A DNA stretch of 64,000 bases from Urophycis tenuis (taxonomy: Eukaryota; Chordata; Actinopteri; Gadiformes; Phycidae): NCBI GenBank assembly GCA_036785325.1, contig JAXIVH010000025.1:300501-364500 (forward strand), written 5' to 3'. The position numbers and the translations under genes were made by a program. The notes beneath the pieces are model-generated. The model did not search any database. It was not told the origin of the DNA and was given only the letters and a program-made list of their open reading frames with translations. This document shows, piece by piece, positions 1-12,180 of this stretch (position 1 is the first letter of the stretch; each line of letters starts with the position of its first letter).

Positions 1-12
1 TTTCTGTCTTAC

Positions 13-13
13 A

Positions 14-99
<86 letters not shown>

Positions 100-756
100 A
101 CTCACAACACTCACACCAGCAGCAGTGTTTGGGTACAGTTGGCAGTAGTATAGGAAGGTCATGTGATGGAGATGCTCGATCATTTCAGCACTTGATTTAT
201 GTTACCATTTTAGATGAACAAACATAAGGCCATTTGGCACCATGGGTTCCTTTAACTTACTGGACCTAACCATCCCAATAATTCCAAAAGTATTCATATT
301 AATATATTCTTATTCATATTCATAGTTAGGCAGGCAATCATTTAAATATATCTTTCTGTCCCAGTGTGTATTAAGAGTTGGACCAAACGCAAATGTGAGT
401 CTCCTTAGGGCAGAATTATCTCAGCAGAATCTATCAAATTACATTAATGTACCTAATCGTTAAAAAGTGCTAATTCACTTCTTGATCAAATGTCTTCCTC
501 GGGTAAGCAAAGGTGTTTTAAATCCAAGCGAGCCAACACATTAGCTACTTAGCGTAGTATTACTTACCCTGGAGGCAAGGCCACAGCACTTCATTACTAT
601 CGCTGGAGCGTAGCTCGCTAGCAGCATTTAAACTTATTTTACCCCAAATCAAAATGCAGCTTGGTTGAGTTACCCCACACCCTCTGGGTTCATTTAACAT
701 GAACATGCGGTCACACACGCATAGACATGCAAACACACACACACACACATGCAACG

Positions 757-819
<63 letters not shown>

Positions 820-840
820 ACACACACACACACACACACA
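13..840. repeat. (AC)n microsatellites in the left arm
   Basis: Two long AC tracts sit at 13-99 and about 733-840, the second interrupted by GCAACGCACG. Between them is AT-rich unique sequence without a recognisable gene. The right arm carries the matching GT tracts at about 14301-14393 and 15033-15134, with different repeat counts. Confidence 0.9.
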
Positions 841-1316
841 CTCAGTTTGAGTTGTGACACCAAGCCATTTTTACTGGGAAAGTGTGCATGTATGTGAATT
901 CTCCATGCCCACCAAATTCCAAGCAAATTGGTGTTGACACACATATAATGATTGAACTCAGAGGGAGCGAATGGCGTTGACACAGTGTGTTCTCAGGGTC
1001 CGCGCTGTATTCAGGACACCCCACCAGACACATTTGTGGTTACCATCACCATGGCACCAGGCCCCAGTTAGACAAATGAAGATTTGACAGTGGATGAAAT
1101 GACAAATATGTGTTTACATTTGGCACGGGTTGAAATGATGACACATTTATGGTACAAATGAATGTTTTACTTGTGTCAGATGAAGTTAAATTAAGTGATG
1201 TTGTCATCGTAAGAGACCGAAAAACGGCTGTTTTTGTGTGACTGATGGGTGGGTGTTTTAGTAGATTACACAAAGACACTTCTTTAACATAATTGGCCAT
1301 CAAAGTTGGTCCCATC

Positions 1317-2953
1317 TTTATTTTTCTACAAAAATATTATCACATTAGAAAACACAGTTTTAAATGTACATTATTTCAGTTTATATTTCGTAACGCGACT
1401 TTTCATGTCAAATATATTGTTGTCTTTATCTCTCTGAATTGTATGTAAATATATCTGAAGAGTAAGAAGAGGTCCTTGAGGTCCATTCAGCTGACAAGAT
1501 GCCCGGCGGCCATCTTGTCTTCCTCTTGGTCGTCCGTTAGCCACCTCGGCGCGAGGGCGGAGAGCATCTGAGATAAACGGCCGTCCAGATGTTCCGCACA
1601 CCATCACGGTTATAAAAATAATACAACAAATTCAACAGTTGACTAATGCTGCCTGAATTACGAGTTAAAAGTTCTTTGAAAGTTTTGACTTGACTTGACT
1701 GTTTTATAGTGCAGTCTAGAGACAAAGGCATTGAGCGAGTCCATCCATCCGGCTGTGTCATATCGGTTAATAGATAAAGCAAGAGAAACAAAACCCTCCT
1801 TTGTGTTCGCCTACACGTGTGTTTGTGTTCAGTGTGTTCCTTAAACCTGCCCTACATAACTTCTCTATTGCAGCTATGTTCTCCATTAAAAAAATATCTG
1901 AACTACAAAGTTTCATCAAGAATGAGCATCGCCAGCGTTGAGTCAATCCATCCTGGGGATTTTAAACACCGGTATACACCGGTTAATGATGTAGGCCTAC
2001 CTATAACTGTACACAGCTCAAGCCACTAGAGGCTGCTAATGGGTCAACTGACATAATGCAGGTTTAAAGGCTGCAGTCAGCAATTTTGCTGGACCTACTG
2101 TTTCGATGAAATCGTGTTTCATTGAGTCCCACGGCTCTCATGCGTTTGGCTCTATAGCGATGGCGAGTCACCTAAAAACCAGGAGACTCCATCAAAACAC
2201 AGTTTAATCAAAACAAAGTGGGCAGAGCAAGAAATGTCTTGTTGAAGTTTAAAATTCATTTAAAGCACTTTATCAATGTATAGCTGTGATCTGTCAACAG
2301 GTCGTGTCAACTCATCAAACGCAAATATAACGTGATGCAACATTTAGCTGGTCTTCACTGGCTAGCCCTTACGTTCAGTTGGGTACGCCAACGTCAGCCT
2401 TAGCGTTCGCGCCTTTCATATCCACTCTGCTCTGAAATGGCCCCCCCCCGCCTGTGAGCGTTCTGCAGCCCCCCCGTCACTCCCCTTCTGATGTGGCCGT
2501 CAGCCAGGGGCCACGCCCTCACTGGAACCCTTTGTTCCTGGAGGGCCCCCTCTGTTCAGCGTGAGGAGATGCAGACCTGTGGCCCTGGGCGTCGACACTC
2601 ATTTGTAATCCCTTGAAATGTGAGTACGAGAGAAGCGCACCGGACTGCTACAGTGCTTCCTTTCAGTAAAAAAAAAATAAAAAAAATAAACAATTGTCCA
2701 TCAAACGGAATAGGAAATAAATAACAGCTAATCAGCAACATAATTATACAACGCAGGAGAACAGGTTTTTTTTTTTTTTTTTAGTTTTACTGGCGGTTCA
2801 AACCGAGCGTCCCACCCCCTCGCTCTCCCACCGGCGGGGACCCTCGTCCGGCCCCTCACCCCTCAGCGACCCCCCCGCCCCCCACCACCACCACCACCAC
2901 GTGGTCTCGGTCCCCGACTCCTCCCCCCTCCGGTCCGCCGGGCTCCGTCGTCA
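1317..2953 (-). other. mmp17: mmp17 3' UTR (probable)
   Basis: Sequence downstream of the mmp17 stop codon on the minus strand. A canonical AATAAA poly(A) signal, read on the minus strand, lies at 1317-1322. No coding exon is visible in it. The short open frames here have no recognisable homology. The inverted arm carries the same region with its AATAAA at 13817-13822. The UTR extent is inferred. Confidence 0.5.
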
Positions 2954-3696
2954 TCATAGCGGCGATGCGCCGACCAGCGCCGACAGCAGCGTCCAGAGGG
3001 GCGGGAGGAGCCAGAGGGCGGCCGGCGGCGAGGCCTGGGCCCCCGGCGGCGGCGAGGCCGCGTCCGACGTGCACGAGCACACCTCGTAGCCGTTCTCGGC
3101 GTGGTCGGGGGGGCCGCGGCGGCCCCCACGGTCCGCCGCGTTCTTGCCCTCGGCGCCGGGCGAGTCGGCCTGCATCTCGGTGCAGAGCAGCCAGTCCTTG
3201 GCGATGGGCCGCGGGAAGCCGGCCTCCACCTCCATGTCACTGGCCAGCACCCGCCAGTAGTCCTTCCCCTTGAAGAAGTAGGAGGAGCCTGAGTGGGTGG
3301 GGGGAGGGGGGGGGGGGGGGAGCACAGAGCAGGCCAGTCATTGGTCGGTCACGTTAAGAGGCGTGGCCGGCGAGGAGCTCGTCATGGAAGGTTCCTCACG
3401 ACGGACGCATTCCCCCCGCTCTCGCAAAAAAGGACACGAAAAACATTCTCAAGTTATGAAACATCCGAGGAGGGACGACATGACGGTGTTAAAATCAGTG
3501 CTCGACGCACGTGTCGCCAGTCCAAAATAATTTTTTTGACAAAAATTACGACTTGAGAATAACAACACTTTCCATTCTGACTCTCTGTTTTTTTCCTCCA
3601 CAGAAAGTTCACTCTCTCCAGGTTTCTTTGGCTCTCCACTTCATCCTTCTGCACGGATGGGTGGGTGTCTTCAAATGTGTCACTCACATACACACA

Positions 3697-3727
<31 letters not shown>

Positions 3728-4287
3728 CCTCCCTCCCTCCCTCCCTCCCACACTCCACTCACCCTAGCCTAGATACTTTATATACTGTTCAAACAGGCTA
3801 TGATGACAAATCCTACCATAATTTACATACAGAGAGTTCAATGCAGTCCATGTATACAGTATGTAGAGGTCTATTTTCGACCACAGCTGCACACACATGT
3901 AACAGTTTGATGAACAGTTTTATAAGAGCTAAAGTGACAGTGACACGCAGTAACATGGCGTTTTCTTTATATTAATAGTGATAATGATGAATGAAGACAA
4001 ATCACATTCTCCCTGGCCCTGGAGTCATCTGTTCAGCAGGGGAAGAGTTAACATGCTGGTCAGAGATACGGCTGGGATGGACGCACGGTGGGCCACTGAA
4101 TCCCATTCTTACAATCTCTCTTAGTATCTCACCCCATCTCGAGGTGTTGCTACATCTCCCCCCCCCCCCATCTTTCTCTCTCTCTCTCCCACCCTCTCCC
4201 TCTGTCTTCCTATCTCTACCACTCAGCCCTGTCGTCCCGAACCATGGAGAACAGACGCTTTGAAGTGGCTCCACTTCCTAGGCCTTA

Positions 4288-4344
<57 letters not shown>

Positions 4345-4506
4345 TGTGTGTGTGTGAGCAAAAAACAAGCTATTCTGTTGCTCTGGGCTCATGCATATGC
4401 AGGTTTGTGAAAAAAGGGGAAACATGCTGTTTCTTTAGAGTGTCTGGCCTTTTCTTTGTCTCTCTGTCTCTCTCTCTCTCACACACTAACACGCACACAC
4501 GCACAC

Positions 4507-4604
<98 letters not shown>

Positions 4605-7159
4605 AGAACTCACAGCTCACGTCTAGACACTCTGAACCCAAGAAGTCAGAGCTCAGAACACCTGAGCAGGACAAGAGCTTCGACACGTGGAACATGTGGA
4701 AATGCGACAGGTCAGACATTTACTGAACACAAGTGGGCCTGGAGCTGCCGTGAAGTGCACAGATCACGAACTACTCCTGAATCATCGCTTTCTGCCCAAG
4801 CTAGTACCCAAAGAGAATATATATATACACAGTTTATAGCCATTCATTAGCAGGCTGGGGTTTCTTCTGAAGGAAATAGGCTGCAGACTTTGGGGTTTGA
4901 ACCCAGAGCCCTGTGGCTGAGACGTAGATGACTGGCCACCATTACACCCTGAGCACTGGACCTGATGTGGACATCTCATGTCACCATGACTATAGGCTGT
5001 GTCAGGCTGCGTCACTGTTGGTAAATACTGAAGAACACGACCCGACTTCAGTACTCAGCTGCATTCAACTGTCTAACAAAATTCTATATTTTGTGTAATT
5101 ATTTGCCATAACAATACTTCTTCATATTCATCATCACAAACAAGCAATTGGACTTGAATTGGACTGTAGTTGAACTGCTTTTACATTTGTTTGTTAGACT
5201 TTTGGGATGTTCAATAATGATGTGCTTCTTGCTGTGTTTGTTGCATGCTCAATGCCAGCCCACAGATATCACACGGTTCTGAAACAAAGGGTCGAGAGAG
5301 CTAAACTGGAAGAGCCCCACATCCTTGTTCGTTGTCTCTATTCTTTGGCTATGTCAGTTGGACAAAGGAGGATAAATATAGACCCAGATTTTTACAGATG
5401 CATCAATAAGATTAAACAAAGGATAAAAGAGAGTGTGGATAATCCCTTTTGTATGTTTTAAGCACATGAATAATGTACTAAAATACGAAAAAAACTTCCT
5501 TCTTACTGAAACCAAAATTATTAACGTGGTATTTTTGACATAGAATTCAACATGGTAACATAGTATTTAACATGCTACTTTCCATGATACTTAACATGCT
5601 ATTTAACATGCTATTGTCCATGATACTTAACATGCTATTGAACATAGCATTAATAGTATTCAACATGGTAACATAGTATTTAACATGCTATTTACCATGA
5701 TACTCAACATGCTATTTAAGATGCTATTGTCCATGATACTTACCATGCTATTGAACATAGCATTAATAGTATTCAACATGCTTACATAGTATTTAACATG
5801 CTATTTACCATGATACTCAACATGATACTTACCATGCTATTGAACATAGCATTAATAGTATTCAACATGCTAAAGTAGTATTTAACATGCTACTTTCCAT
5901 GACACTCAACATGCTATTTAACATGCTCTTGACCATGATACTTACCATGCTATTGAACATAGCATTAATAGTATTCAACATGCTAAAGTAGTATTTAACA
6001 TGCTACTTTCCATGATACTCAACATGCTATTTAACATGCTCTTGAACATGATACTTACCATGCTGTTGAACATAGCATTAATAGTATTCAACATGCTAAC
6101 ATAGTATTTAACATGCTACTTTCCATGATACCCAACGTGCTATCGAACCTAGCATTCAACGGCTCCCTCACCGTCAGACCACCTCATGGCGTCGTCCATG
6201 TTGGGGGGCAGGCCCTTCCAGAGCGAGGCGTCCTTGGGGTACCCGGGGTCCATGCGTCTCAGGTGGTCGTCGTAGCGCCAGTAGTGCGCGCCCTGGAAGA
6301 AGTAGGTCTTGTCGTTGTGCGGCCAGACGAAGGCGGCGTCCACGCCCTCCACGGGCAGGCCGAAGTCACTGATTGGCCGAGGGTATCCTTCCTCCACGTT
6401 GTTGTCTTTGAAGACCCAGTACTTTAGACCTGGAGGGGGCGGAAGTGTCCATCAAATGACTCCAGTGTCCATCCAATGAGTGCTTCATTAAGAGTTATTT
6501 AAGACTTAATTAAGAGTTCCTCTGTCCTCTTGCATAAAGAATAAATTATATTAAATTATATTTGTATTAAAGTGAAGTTATCACTTGCACCATGCTATCA
6601 TAAAAACATGCTTTTCTTGATTTATATAGCACAATACCATAGTATTGTGCTATATAGCAATGCCAATGTTTTGAGAGCTGAAGAGACCTCAGGGCTCCAG
6701 CTCCAGATATGCAGGGTTGGTATGGATATATGGACAGGGAGCAGTACTTAAGAATTCATTCAATAAGTGAAGTGTAGCAAGAACCATGGAGTGGTGTGCT
6801 CCTTCTTCCCCTGCATCAGACGCGACCTGTCGACTGTCTTCTCAGGAAGCCTGGTGAAAAGCGCGGGACAGTACTCGGGGGCACTTGATACAAAGGCGTG
6901 AACAGGGTCTTTCTGTGGGTCTGTATCTATATCTGTGGGTCACCCTTTGTGTTTACTGAGACGGTCGCGGGTCAAACCTTCACCTGCTTTGAAAGACACT
7001 CGGGACCCACGGCATCAGACCAGACCTGGCCTGTGGGTCCTCTGCTCCAACTGGAGACTGACACCACTGCAGAATGTCCAACCTACCACATCAGACAGAG
7101 CGTGCTGCTGCCTCTATGCGCGAGTGCTTCCGCGCCGGCAGTAAACAGGGACACACACA

Positions 7160-7242
<83 letters not shown>

Positions 7243-8054
7243 AGACACACACACACACACACACCCGCGGTAGGAGCAGAGCACCGGCAGCAGTCGGAGA
7301 GAGAGACGGTCGGAGACTGTCCGGCGTGATTTTGTGGTCGACGACCGGTTGCCATGGCGACTCACAGCAGAGTGAAGCCCCACTCTAGGACCGCCCGTCA
7401 GACTCGCAAGGGTGACACGTTTCCACAGACTCGAGCAACGGATTTCTTGATGCTGGACGCACCCTAGGTGTGTTCTGCAAAGGAGAGTTATAGCCCGGGC
7501 TAATGGGGTACATCGCTCCAGGACACCGGGAGGCTCGCTTCACGACGACAGCCGGCTTAGCAAGCGCTCCCCACTTGCGTGAGGGCCTCCAGCATCCAGC
7601 GGCCACCGCTATAGCCCTTCCTTCTTGTTTCTCTATAGGAGGAGGGCGGAATAATAAATCTCTGCTTTCTACTGAGAGAGAAGGAGACATCGAGGACACT
7701 TCTTCAGGCGGTGTCGTTCGCATTTGTTCTCCTTGCAGTTCAGGAGTTCATCCTTGGTGTGGGTACTATCGTCTCTCTCTCTCTCTCTCTCTCTCTCTGT
7801 TGTCGACCCCAGGTAGAGCGAGGAGAGACGGTGCTGACACTATGGGAGGACACTATTGGACGTGATGTCCAGCCTTTGTGGCGTACGTACCCTTGAAGAA
7901 GACGATCTTGTGGTCCCCGGGCCGCTCGTAGACGGCGTCCAGGCCGTCCAGGTTGGCGGGCAGACCCCTCCAGAACCGCTGGATCTGGGCCGGCCGCAGC
8001 GACACCAGGTGCTTCTCCCGGGTCAGCCGCCAGAAGTACCTCCCTGTGGTGTGT

Positions 8055-8091
<37 letters not shown>

Positions 8092-8093
8092 TG

Positions 8094-8159
<66 letters not shown>

Positions 8160-9369
8160 TGCACGCACACATGCAAACCCACACCCACAGACACATGTGC
8201 ATCCAGACACACATGCATGTGCACCCCCAAACACACACATGCACACAAACACACACACACACACACACACACGTATAAATGCACATGTTGCAAAGTGCAA
8301 CACAATGTGACGTGACAGATGTCGTGACGTCTACGATCAAAAATCCTCTCCCTCTTTCTTCAGCTACCCCTTTAACACCCAGGGCAAAGGAAACGCACCA
8401 GGGATTTATCAGGGTAAGTTAAAGTAAGAGCCATTGGGTTTCATGTTTTTGGGGAAAACTTAACTTCACGAAGTGGTATGTTCAACGCCCCAAAAATGTA
8501 TTCCATTAATAAGCACTTCAGAGACTTGTGTTTAAGGTCACCGCGCTTGTTAGCCAGCAGGATACGCTTAAAAGACTGATTATCCGCGACTTGCCAAGAT
8601 CAATGTGTTTTATTCATTGATGTTCCCTCCGTAATGAGACAACAAAGCAGAGCTCGGATCTAATTAACACGGTGGCGACGACGGAGACACCAGTTCATCT
8701 CATTCCGTTAACGCTGCGCCACCTTCCATCTGCCACCTACGAGCCACATCACGGGCGTTAACGGGACAACGGGACAACGGAACACCGGACGCGTGCGTCC
8801 GTACAGGAGCGCTGGGTTCGAACGCGTGGCGGACTGTTTTGGTACGCGGGGCAGCTCTCTCTCCGGAAGAGGGAGAACCATCTTACATCAGCCGTCGTCG
8901 GCGTCATGCCGTTCACGTTCGGCAGCAGCTGCGGATGTGAGCGCGCTCGCTGTATCTGTTCGGGACTTTTTTATTCCCGTCCGGGATCAATAAAACCACC
9001 ACATCATCTGTGAGATTACCGTGAACACCCAGAGATCACTTAGACAACGCCCTTCAAAGAGACATGCGTAGCGACTTGTAAGCGCAAGAAACAAAGTGAA
9101 AAGAAATACAACAAAGAAAAGTACCCCCCCCCCCCCTCCCAGCCCCCCCCACACACACACAGACACACGCAACAACACACCCGAAGAAAATACTATTTCC
9201 CTCTTAGCTAGCTGGTGTTCCCTCCCACTCACTTAGCCTCTGACCGCCTCAATCCCTGCTCTGGTTCTCCCGCTGGGTTTGTGTACCTTTGAAAAAGAAG
9301 GCCTCCCCTCTGATCTGGGCCACGGCATCAAAGTGGCTGCTGCACCTGTCTGGGGCATCGCGCGCTAAC
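2954..9369 (-). CDS. mmp17: Matrix metalloproteinase 17 (MT4-MMP), 3' half: hemopexin domain and GPI tail
   Basis: A GPI-anchored matrix metalloproteinase acting at the cell surface. Four exons are visible in transcription order: 9287-9369 (blade 1, RCSSHFDAVAQIRGEAFFFK), 7891-8043 (blade 2, RYFWRLTREKHLVSL), 6172-6429 (blades 3-4, DDAMRWSD) and 2954-3288 (blade 4 end, YFFKGKDYWRVLASD, then the tail). All have AG/GT borders and compatible phases. The C terminus has the MMP17-type NGYEVCSCTS motif followed by a hydrophobic tail ending GASPL, as expected for GPI attachment. Compared from memory with human MMP17, the match is strong across all blades. The signal peptide, propeptide and zinc catalytic domain (HExxH) are absent: those exons should lie upstream, where the N gap and the inverted arm sit. 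Teleosts have mmp17a and mmp17b; I cannot say which this is. Confidence 0.92.
4291..4602. repeat. (GT)n and (AC)n tracts facing each other
   Basis: A GT tract (4291-4356) and an AC tract (about 4489-4602) lie about 130 bp apart in the mmp17 intron and could fold back on each other. They are repeated inverted in the right arm at 10484-10583 and 10723-10800. Confidence 0.85.
4860..4965 (-). repeat. tRNA-derived SINE-like fragment
   Basis: Read on the minus strand this stretch contains GGGTTCAAACCCC, a good pol III B-box, preceded by an A-box-like TGGTGGCCAGTC. It does not fold as a canonical tRNA, so it is best read as a SINE head inside the mmp17 intron. Confidence 0.35.
5207..5461 (+). CDS. 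Orphan 84-codon ORF in the mmp17 intron (doubtful)
   Basis: An ATG-to-stop frame antisense to mmp17, in non-repetitive sequence just before a minisatellite. Its composition is mixed and protein-like (LVRCLYSLAMSVGQRRINID, then a lysine-rich end), with no low-complexity bias. I recognise no family, signal peptide or membrane segment. It may be a chance ORF or a fragment of a decayed element. Nothing around it supports expression. Confidence 0.12.
   Translation: MFNNDVLLAVFVACSMPAHRYHTVLKQRVERAKLEEPHILVRCLYSLAMSVGQRRINIDPDFYRCINKIKQRIKESVDNPFCMF
5537..6150. repeat. Minisatellite of about 113-bp units in the mmp17 intron
   Basis: The motif gaacatagcattaatag recurs at about 5640, 5754, 5841, 5954 and 6067, giving units of 114, 87, 113 and 113 bp; the 87-bp unit is a deletion variant. 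Units are built from shorter words such as aacatgcta and catgatact. The array ends about 20 bp from the minus-strand splice donor at 6170-6171. Confidence 0.9.
7148..7264. repeat. Compound (ACGC)n(AC)n microsatellite
   Basis: ACGC repeats followed by AC repeats in the mmp17 intron between the blade 2 and blade 3-4 exons. The rest of this intron (6430-7890) shows no other recognisable feature apart from a (CT)n tract at about 7771-7798. Confidence 0.9.
8054..8271. repeat. (AC)n tracts next to the blade 2 splice acceptor
   Basis: AC-rich tracts with GCATGCACGC interruptions. On the minus strand the (GT)n reaches to within about 12 bp of the acceptor of exon 7891-8043. Between 8300 and 9286 I see only intronic unique sequence and a C-rich stretch near 9123. 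Confidence 0.9.
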
Positions 9370-9411
9370 CTAGGAGACACAAGAGAGAGAGGAGAGAGAC
9401 ACCAGGGGGAG

Positions 9412-9412
<1 letters not shown>

Positions 9413-9489
<77 letters not shown>

Positions 9490-9530
9490 AGAGAGACACC
9501 AGGGGGAGGAGAGAGAGAGAGAGAGAAGTG
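9413..9530. repeat. (GA)n microsatellite
   Basis: A pure GA run from about 9413 to 9486, then a second short GA tract with duplicated flanks (gagacaccagggggagg occurs on both sides). It begins about 45 bp upstream of the mmp17 blade 1 exon (minus strand). Confidence 0.9.
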
Positions 9531-9984
9531 AATGATGGAGGAGAGTGTGGGGAAGGAGAGAGAGAGAGAATTCATCAAGGTGATGAATGAAGGAACACAA
9601 TGCAAAGCAAACAGAGCGCTCTTCCTCTGTATGTGCCTCAGTCCTAGCCTTAGCACTACAGACAGCCCCCTTTGTGACCGAACACTTATTATTTCTGAGT
9701 AATTCAACAAAAGAAGAACCTCATCACCTGAATTTTAACATCCTCATGCGTGACCGTGCTGAAATAGAAACATGTCGAGGAGAATACGAAGGAGCGTCTG
9801 GTGATTCAAACACATCCCGATTTTGGTATGTCTCTTCTTGTCATTAATTCCACAATGGAAATAATTACACACAATTAAACACAATTATTTTGTTTGTGTT
9901 TTCACCTGTGTTCTCCATGCAATCATTTTGTCAACTGTGCTAAAAAAACATTTGCATGTCGGCAATTTCAACCTTCAAACATAA

Positions 9985-10190
9985 CATTTTTTAACATGAT
10001 TTAACATGATATCACATGGTATTACGAGATTCCACATGGCATAACATCACATCGCATGATATCACATGATATTCATTGCATGTGTTCACATGGTATAACA
10101 TTATACGAGATGATATCACATGGTTTAACATATCACATGACACGACATGACATGACGTACTACGTGATGTAACATGACATTACACATCAC
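9985..10190. repeat. Degenerate ACATGATATC-type tandem repeat running into the gap
   Basis: Short words such as tcacatgat, aacatgat and acatggtat recur irregularly up to the first N. The array is AT-rich and probably continues inside the gap, which would explain why the contig stops here. Confidence 0.7.
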
Positions 10191-10390
10191 NNNNNNNNNN
10201 NNNNNNNNNNNNNNNNNNNNNNNNNNNNNNNNNNNNNNNNNNNNNNNNNNNNNNNNNNNNNNNNNNNNNNNNNNNNNNNNNNNNNNNNNNNNNNNNNNNN
10301 NNNNNNNNNNNNNNNNNNNNNNNNNNNNNNNNNNNNNNNNNNNNNNNNNNNNNNNNNNNNNNNNNNNNNNNNNNNNNNNNNNNNNNNNNN
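10191..10390. other. Assembly gap (200 N)
   Basis: Exactly 200 N, a conventional placeholder size, so the true length is unknown. It separates mmp17 from an inverted copy of the left arm. Confidence 0.99.
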
Positions 10391-10510
10391 TGTCGAAGCT
10401 CTTGTCCTGCTCAGATGTTCTGAGCTCCCGACTTCTTGGGTTCCAGAGTGTCTAGAGGTGCTGCTCTGAGCTGTGAGTTCTGAGTGTGTGTGTGTGTGTG
10501 TGTGTGTGTG

Positions 10511-10574
<64 letters not shown>

Positions 10575-10731
10575 GTGCGTGTTAGTGTGTGAGAGAGAGA
10601 GAGAGACAGAGAGACAAAGAAAAGGCCAGACACTCTAAAAGAAACAGCATGTTTCCCTTTTTTTTCACAAACCTGCATATGCAATGAGCCCAGAGCAACA
10701 GAATAGCTTGTTTTTTGCTCACACACGCACA

Positions 10732-10802
<71 letters not shown>

Positions 10803-10919
10803 TAAGGCCTAGGAAGTGGAGCCACTTTCAAAGCGTCTGTTCTCCATGGTTCGGGACGACAGGGCTGAGTGGTAGAGATAGGAAGACAGAGGGAGAGGGT
10901 GGGAGAGAGAGAGATAGAT

Positions 10920-10967
<48 letters not shown>
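10920..10967. repeat. 48-base poly(G) run
   Basis: An uninterrupted run of G. The matching place in the left arm (4158-4169) has only 12 C. This is either extreme homopolymer variation or a sequencing artefact. Confidence 0.95.
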
Positions 10968-10968
<1 letters not shown>

Positions 10969-11414
10969 GTAGCAACACCTCGAGATGGGGTGAGATACTA
11001 AGAGAGATTGTAAGAATGGGATTCAGTGGACCACCGTGCGTCCATCCCAGCCGTATCTCTGACCAGCATGTTAACTCTTCCCCTGCTGAACAGATGACTC
11101 CAGGGCCAGGGAGAATGTGATTTGTCTTCATTCATCATTATCACTATTAATATAATGACAACGCCATGTTACTGCGTGTCACTGTCACTTTAGCTGTTAT
11201 AAAACTGTTCATCAAACTGTTACCATGTGTGTGCAGCTGTGGTCGAAGATAGACCTCTACATACTGTATGTTACATGGACTGCGATTGAACTCCCTGTAT
11301 GTAAATTATGGTAGGAATTTGTCATCATAGCCTGTTTGAACAGTATATAAAGTATCTAGGCTAGGGTGAGTGGAGTGTGGGAGGGAGGGAGGGAAGGGAG
11401 GGAGAGGGAGAGAG

Positions 11415-11450
<36 letters not shown>

Positions 11451-11842
11451 TGTGTATTGAGTGACACATTTGAAGACACCCACCCATCCGTGCAGAAGGG
11501 ATGAAGTGGAGAGCCAAAGAAACCTGGAGAGAGTGAACTTTCTGTGGAGGAAAAAAACAGAGAGTCAGAATGGAAAGTGTTGTTATTCTCAAGTCGTAAT
11601 TTTTGTCAAAAAAATTATTTTGGACTGGCGACACGTGTGTCGAGCACTGATTTTAACACCGTCGTGTCGTCCCTCCTCGGATGTTTTCATAACTTAAGAA
11701 TGTTTTTCGTGTCCTTTTTTGCGAGAGCGGGGAAATGCGTCCGTCGTGAGGAACCTTCCATGACGAGCTGCTCGCCGGCCACGCCTCTTAACGTGACCGA
11801 CCAATGACTGGCCTGCTCTGTGCCCCCCCCCCCCCCACTCAG

Positions 11843-12180
11843 GCTCCTCCTACTTCTTCAAGGGGAAGGACTACTGGCGGGTGCTGGCCAGCGACATGGA
11901 GGTGGAGGCCGCTTCCCGCGGCCCATCGCCAAGGACTGGCCTGCTCTGCACCGAGATGCAGGCCGACTCGCCCGGCGCCGAGGGCAAGAAACGCGGCGGA
12001 CCGCGGGGGGCGCCGCGGCCCCCCCGACCACGCCGAGAACGGCTACGAGGTGTGCTCGTGCACGTCGGACGCGGCCCTCGCCGCCGCCGGGGGCCCAGGC
12101 CTCGCCGCCGGCCGCCCTCTGGCTCCTCCCCACCCCTCTGGACGCTGCTGTCGGCGCTGGTCGGCGCATCGCCGCTATGA
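11843..12180 (+). pseudogene. mmp17: Second copy of the mmp17 terminal exon, frame-broken
   Basis: Matches 2954-3288 in reverse, with the same acceptor (cccactcag) and the same final codons (gca tcg ccg cta tga). At least four one-base indels break the frame: GCCGGC became GCCGC near 11910, an extra C follows GGACTGG near 11940, an extra A occurs in GGGCAAGAAACG near 11990, and an extra C in GGACGCGGCCC near 12075. No upstream hemopexin exons accompany it. Because the indels sit in homopolymers and neighbouring genes show the same pattern, I read it as error-bearing sequence of the same exon and not as a decayed paralogue. Confidence 0.8.

Larger units (their letters stand above)
1..4685. repeat. 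Left arm of a >4.6 kb inverted repeat
   Basis: This stretch reappears as its reverse complement at 10391-15149. Anchors: the first bases (tttctgtcttacag) pair with ctgtaagacagaaa at 15136-15149, and gagcttcgaca at 4675-4685 pairs with the first bases after the N gap. The arms share unique sequence, the mmp17 3' UTR and terminal exon, and the same microsatellites with different lengths. The homology runs off the left edge, so the arm is longer than seen. It is more likely an assembly duplication than a genomic palindrome (see findings). Confidence 0.95.

Noticed and set aside
2856..3273. Pro/Arg-rich ORFs on both strands over the mmp17 terminal exon
   Set aside because: They arise from the high GC content of the exon. 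Only the frame reading YFFKGKDYW to GASPL matches a known protein.
8023..8340. Long open frames of Cys-Val, His-Thr, Ser-Leu or Arg-Glu dipeptides here and at many other tracts
   Set aside because: They are translations of (GT)n, (AC)n, (CT)n and (GA)n microsatellites with no other protein signal.
11843..12180. A functional second mmp17 gene
   Set aside because: Only the terminal exon is present, it is broken in several places, and it lies in the inverted arm.
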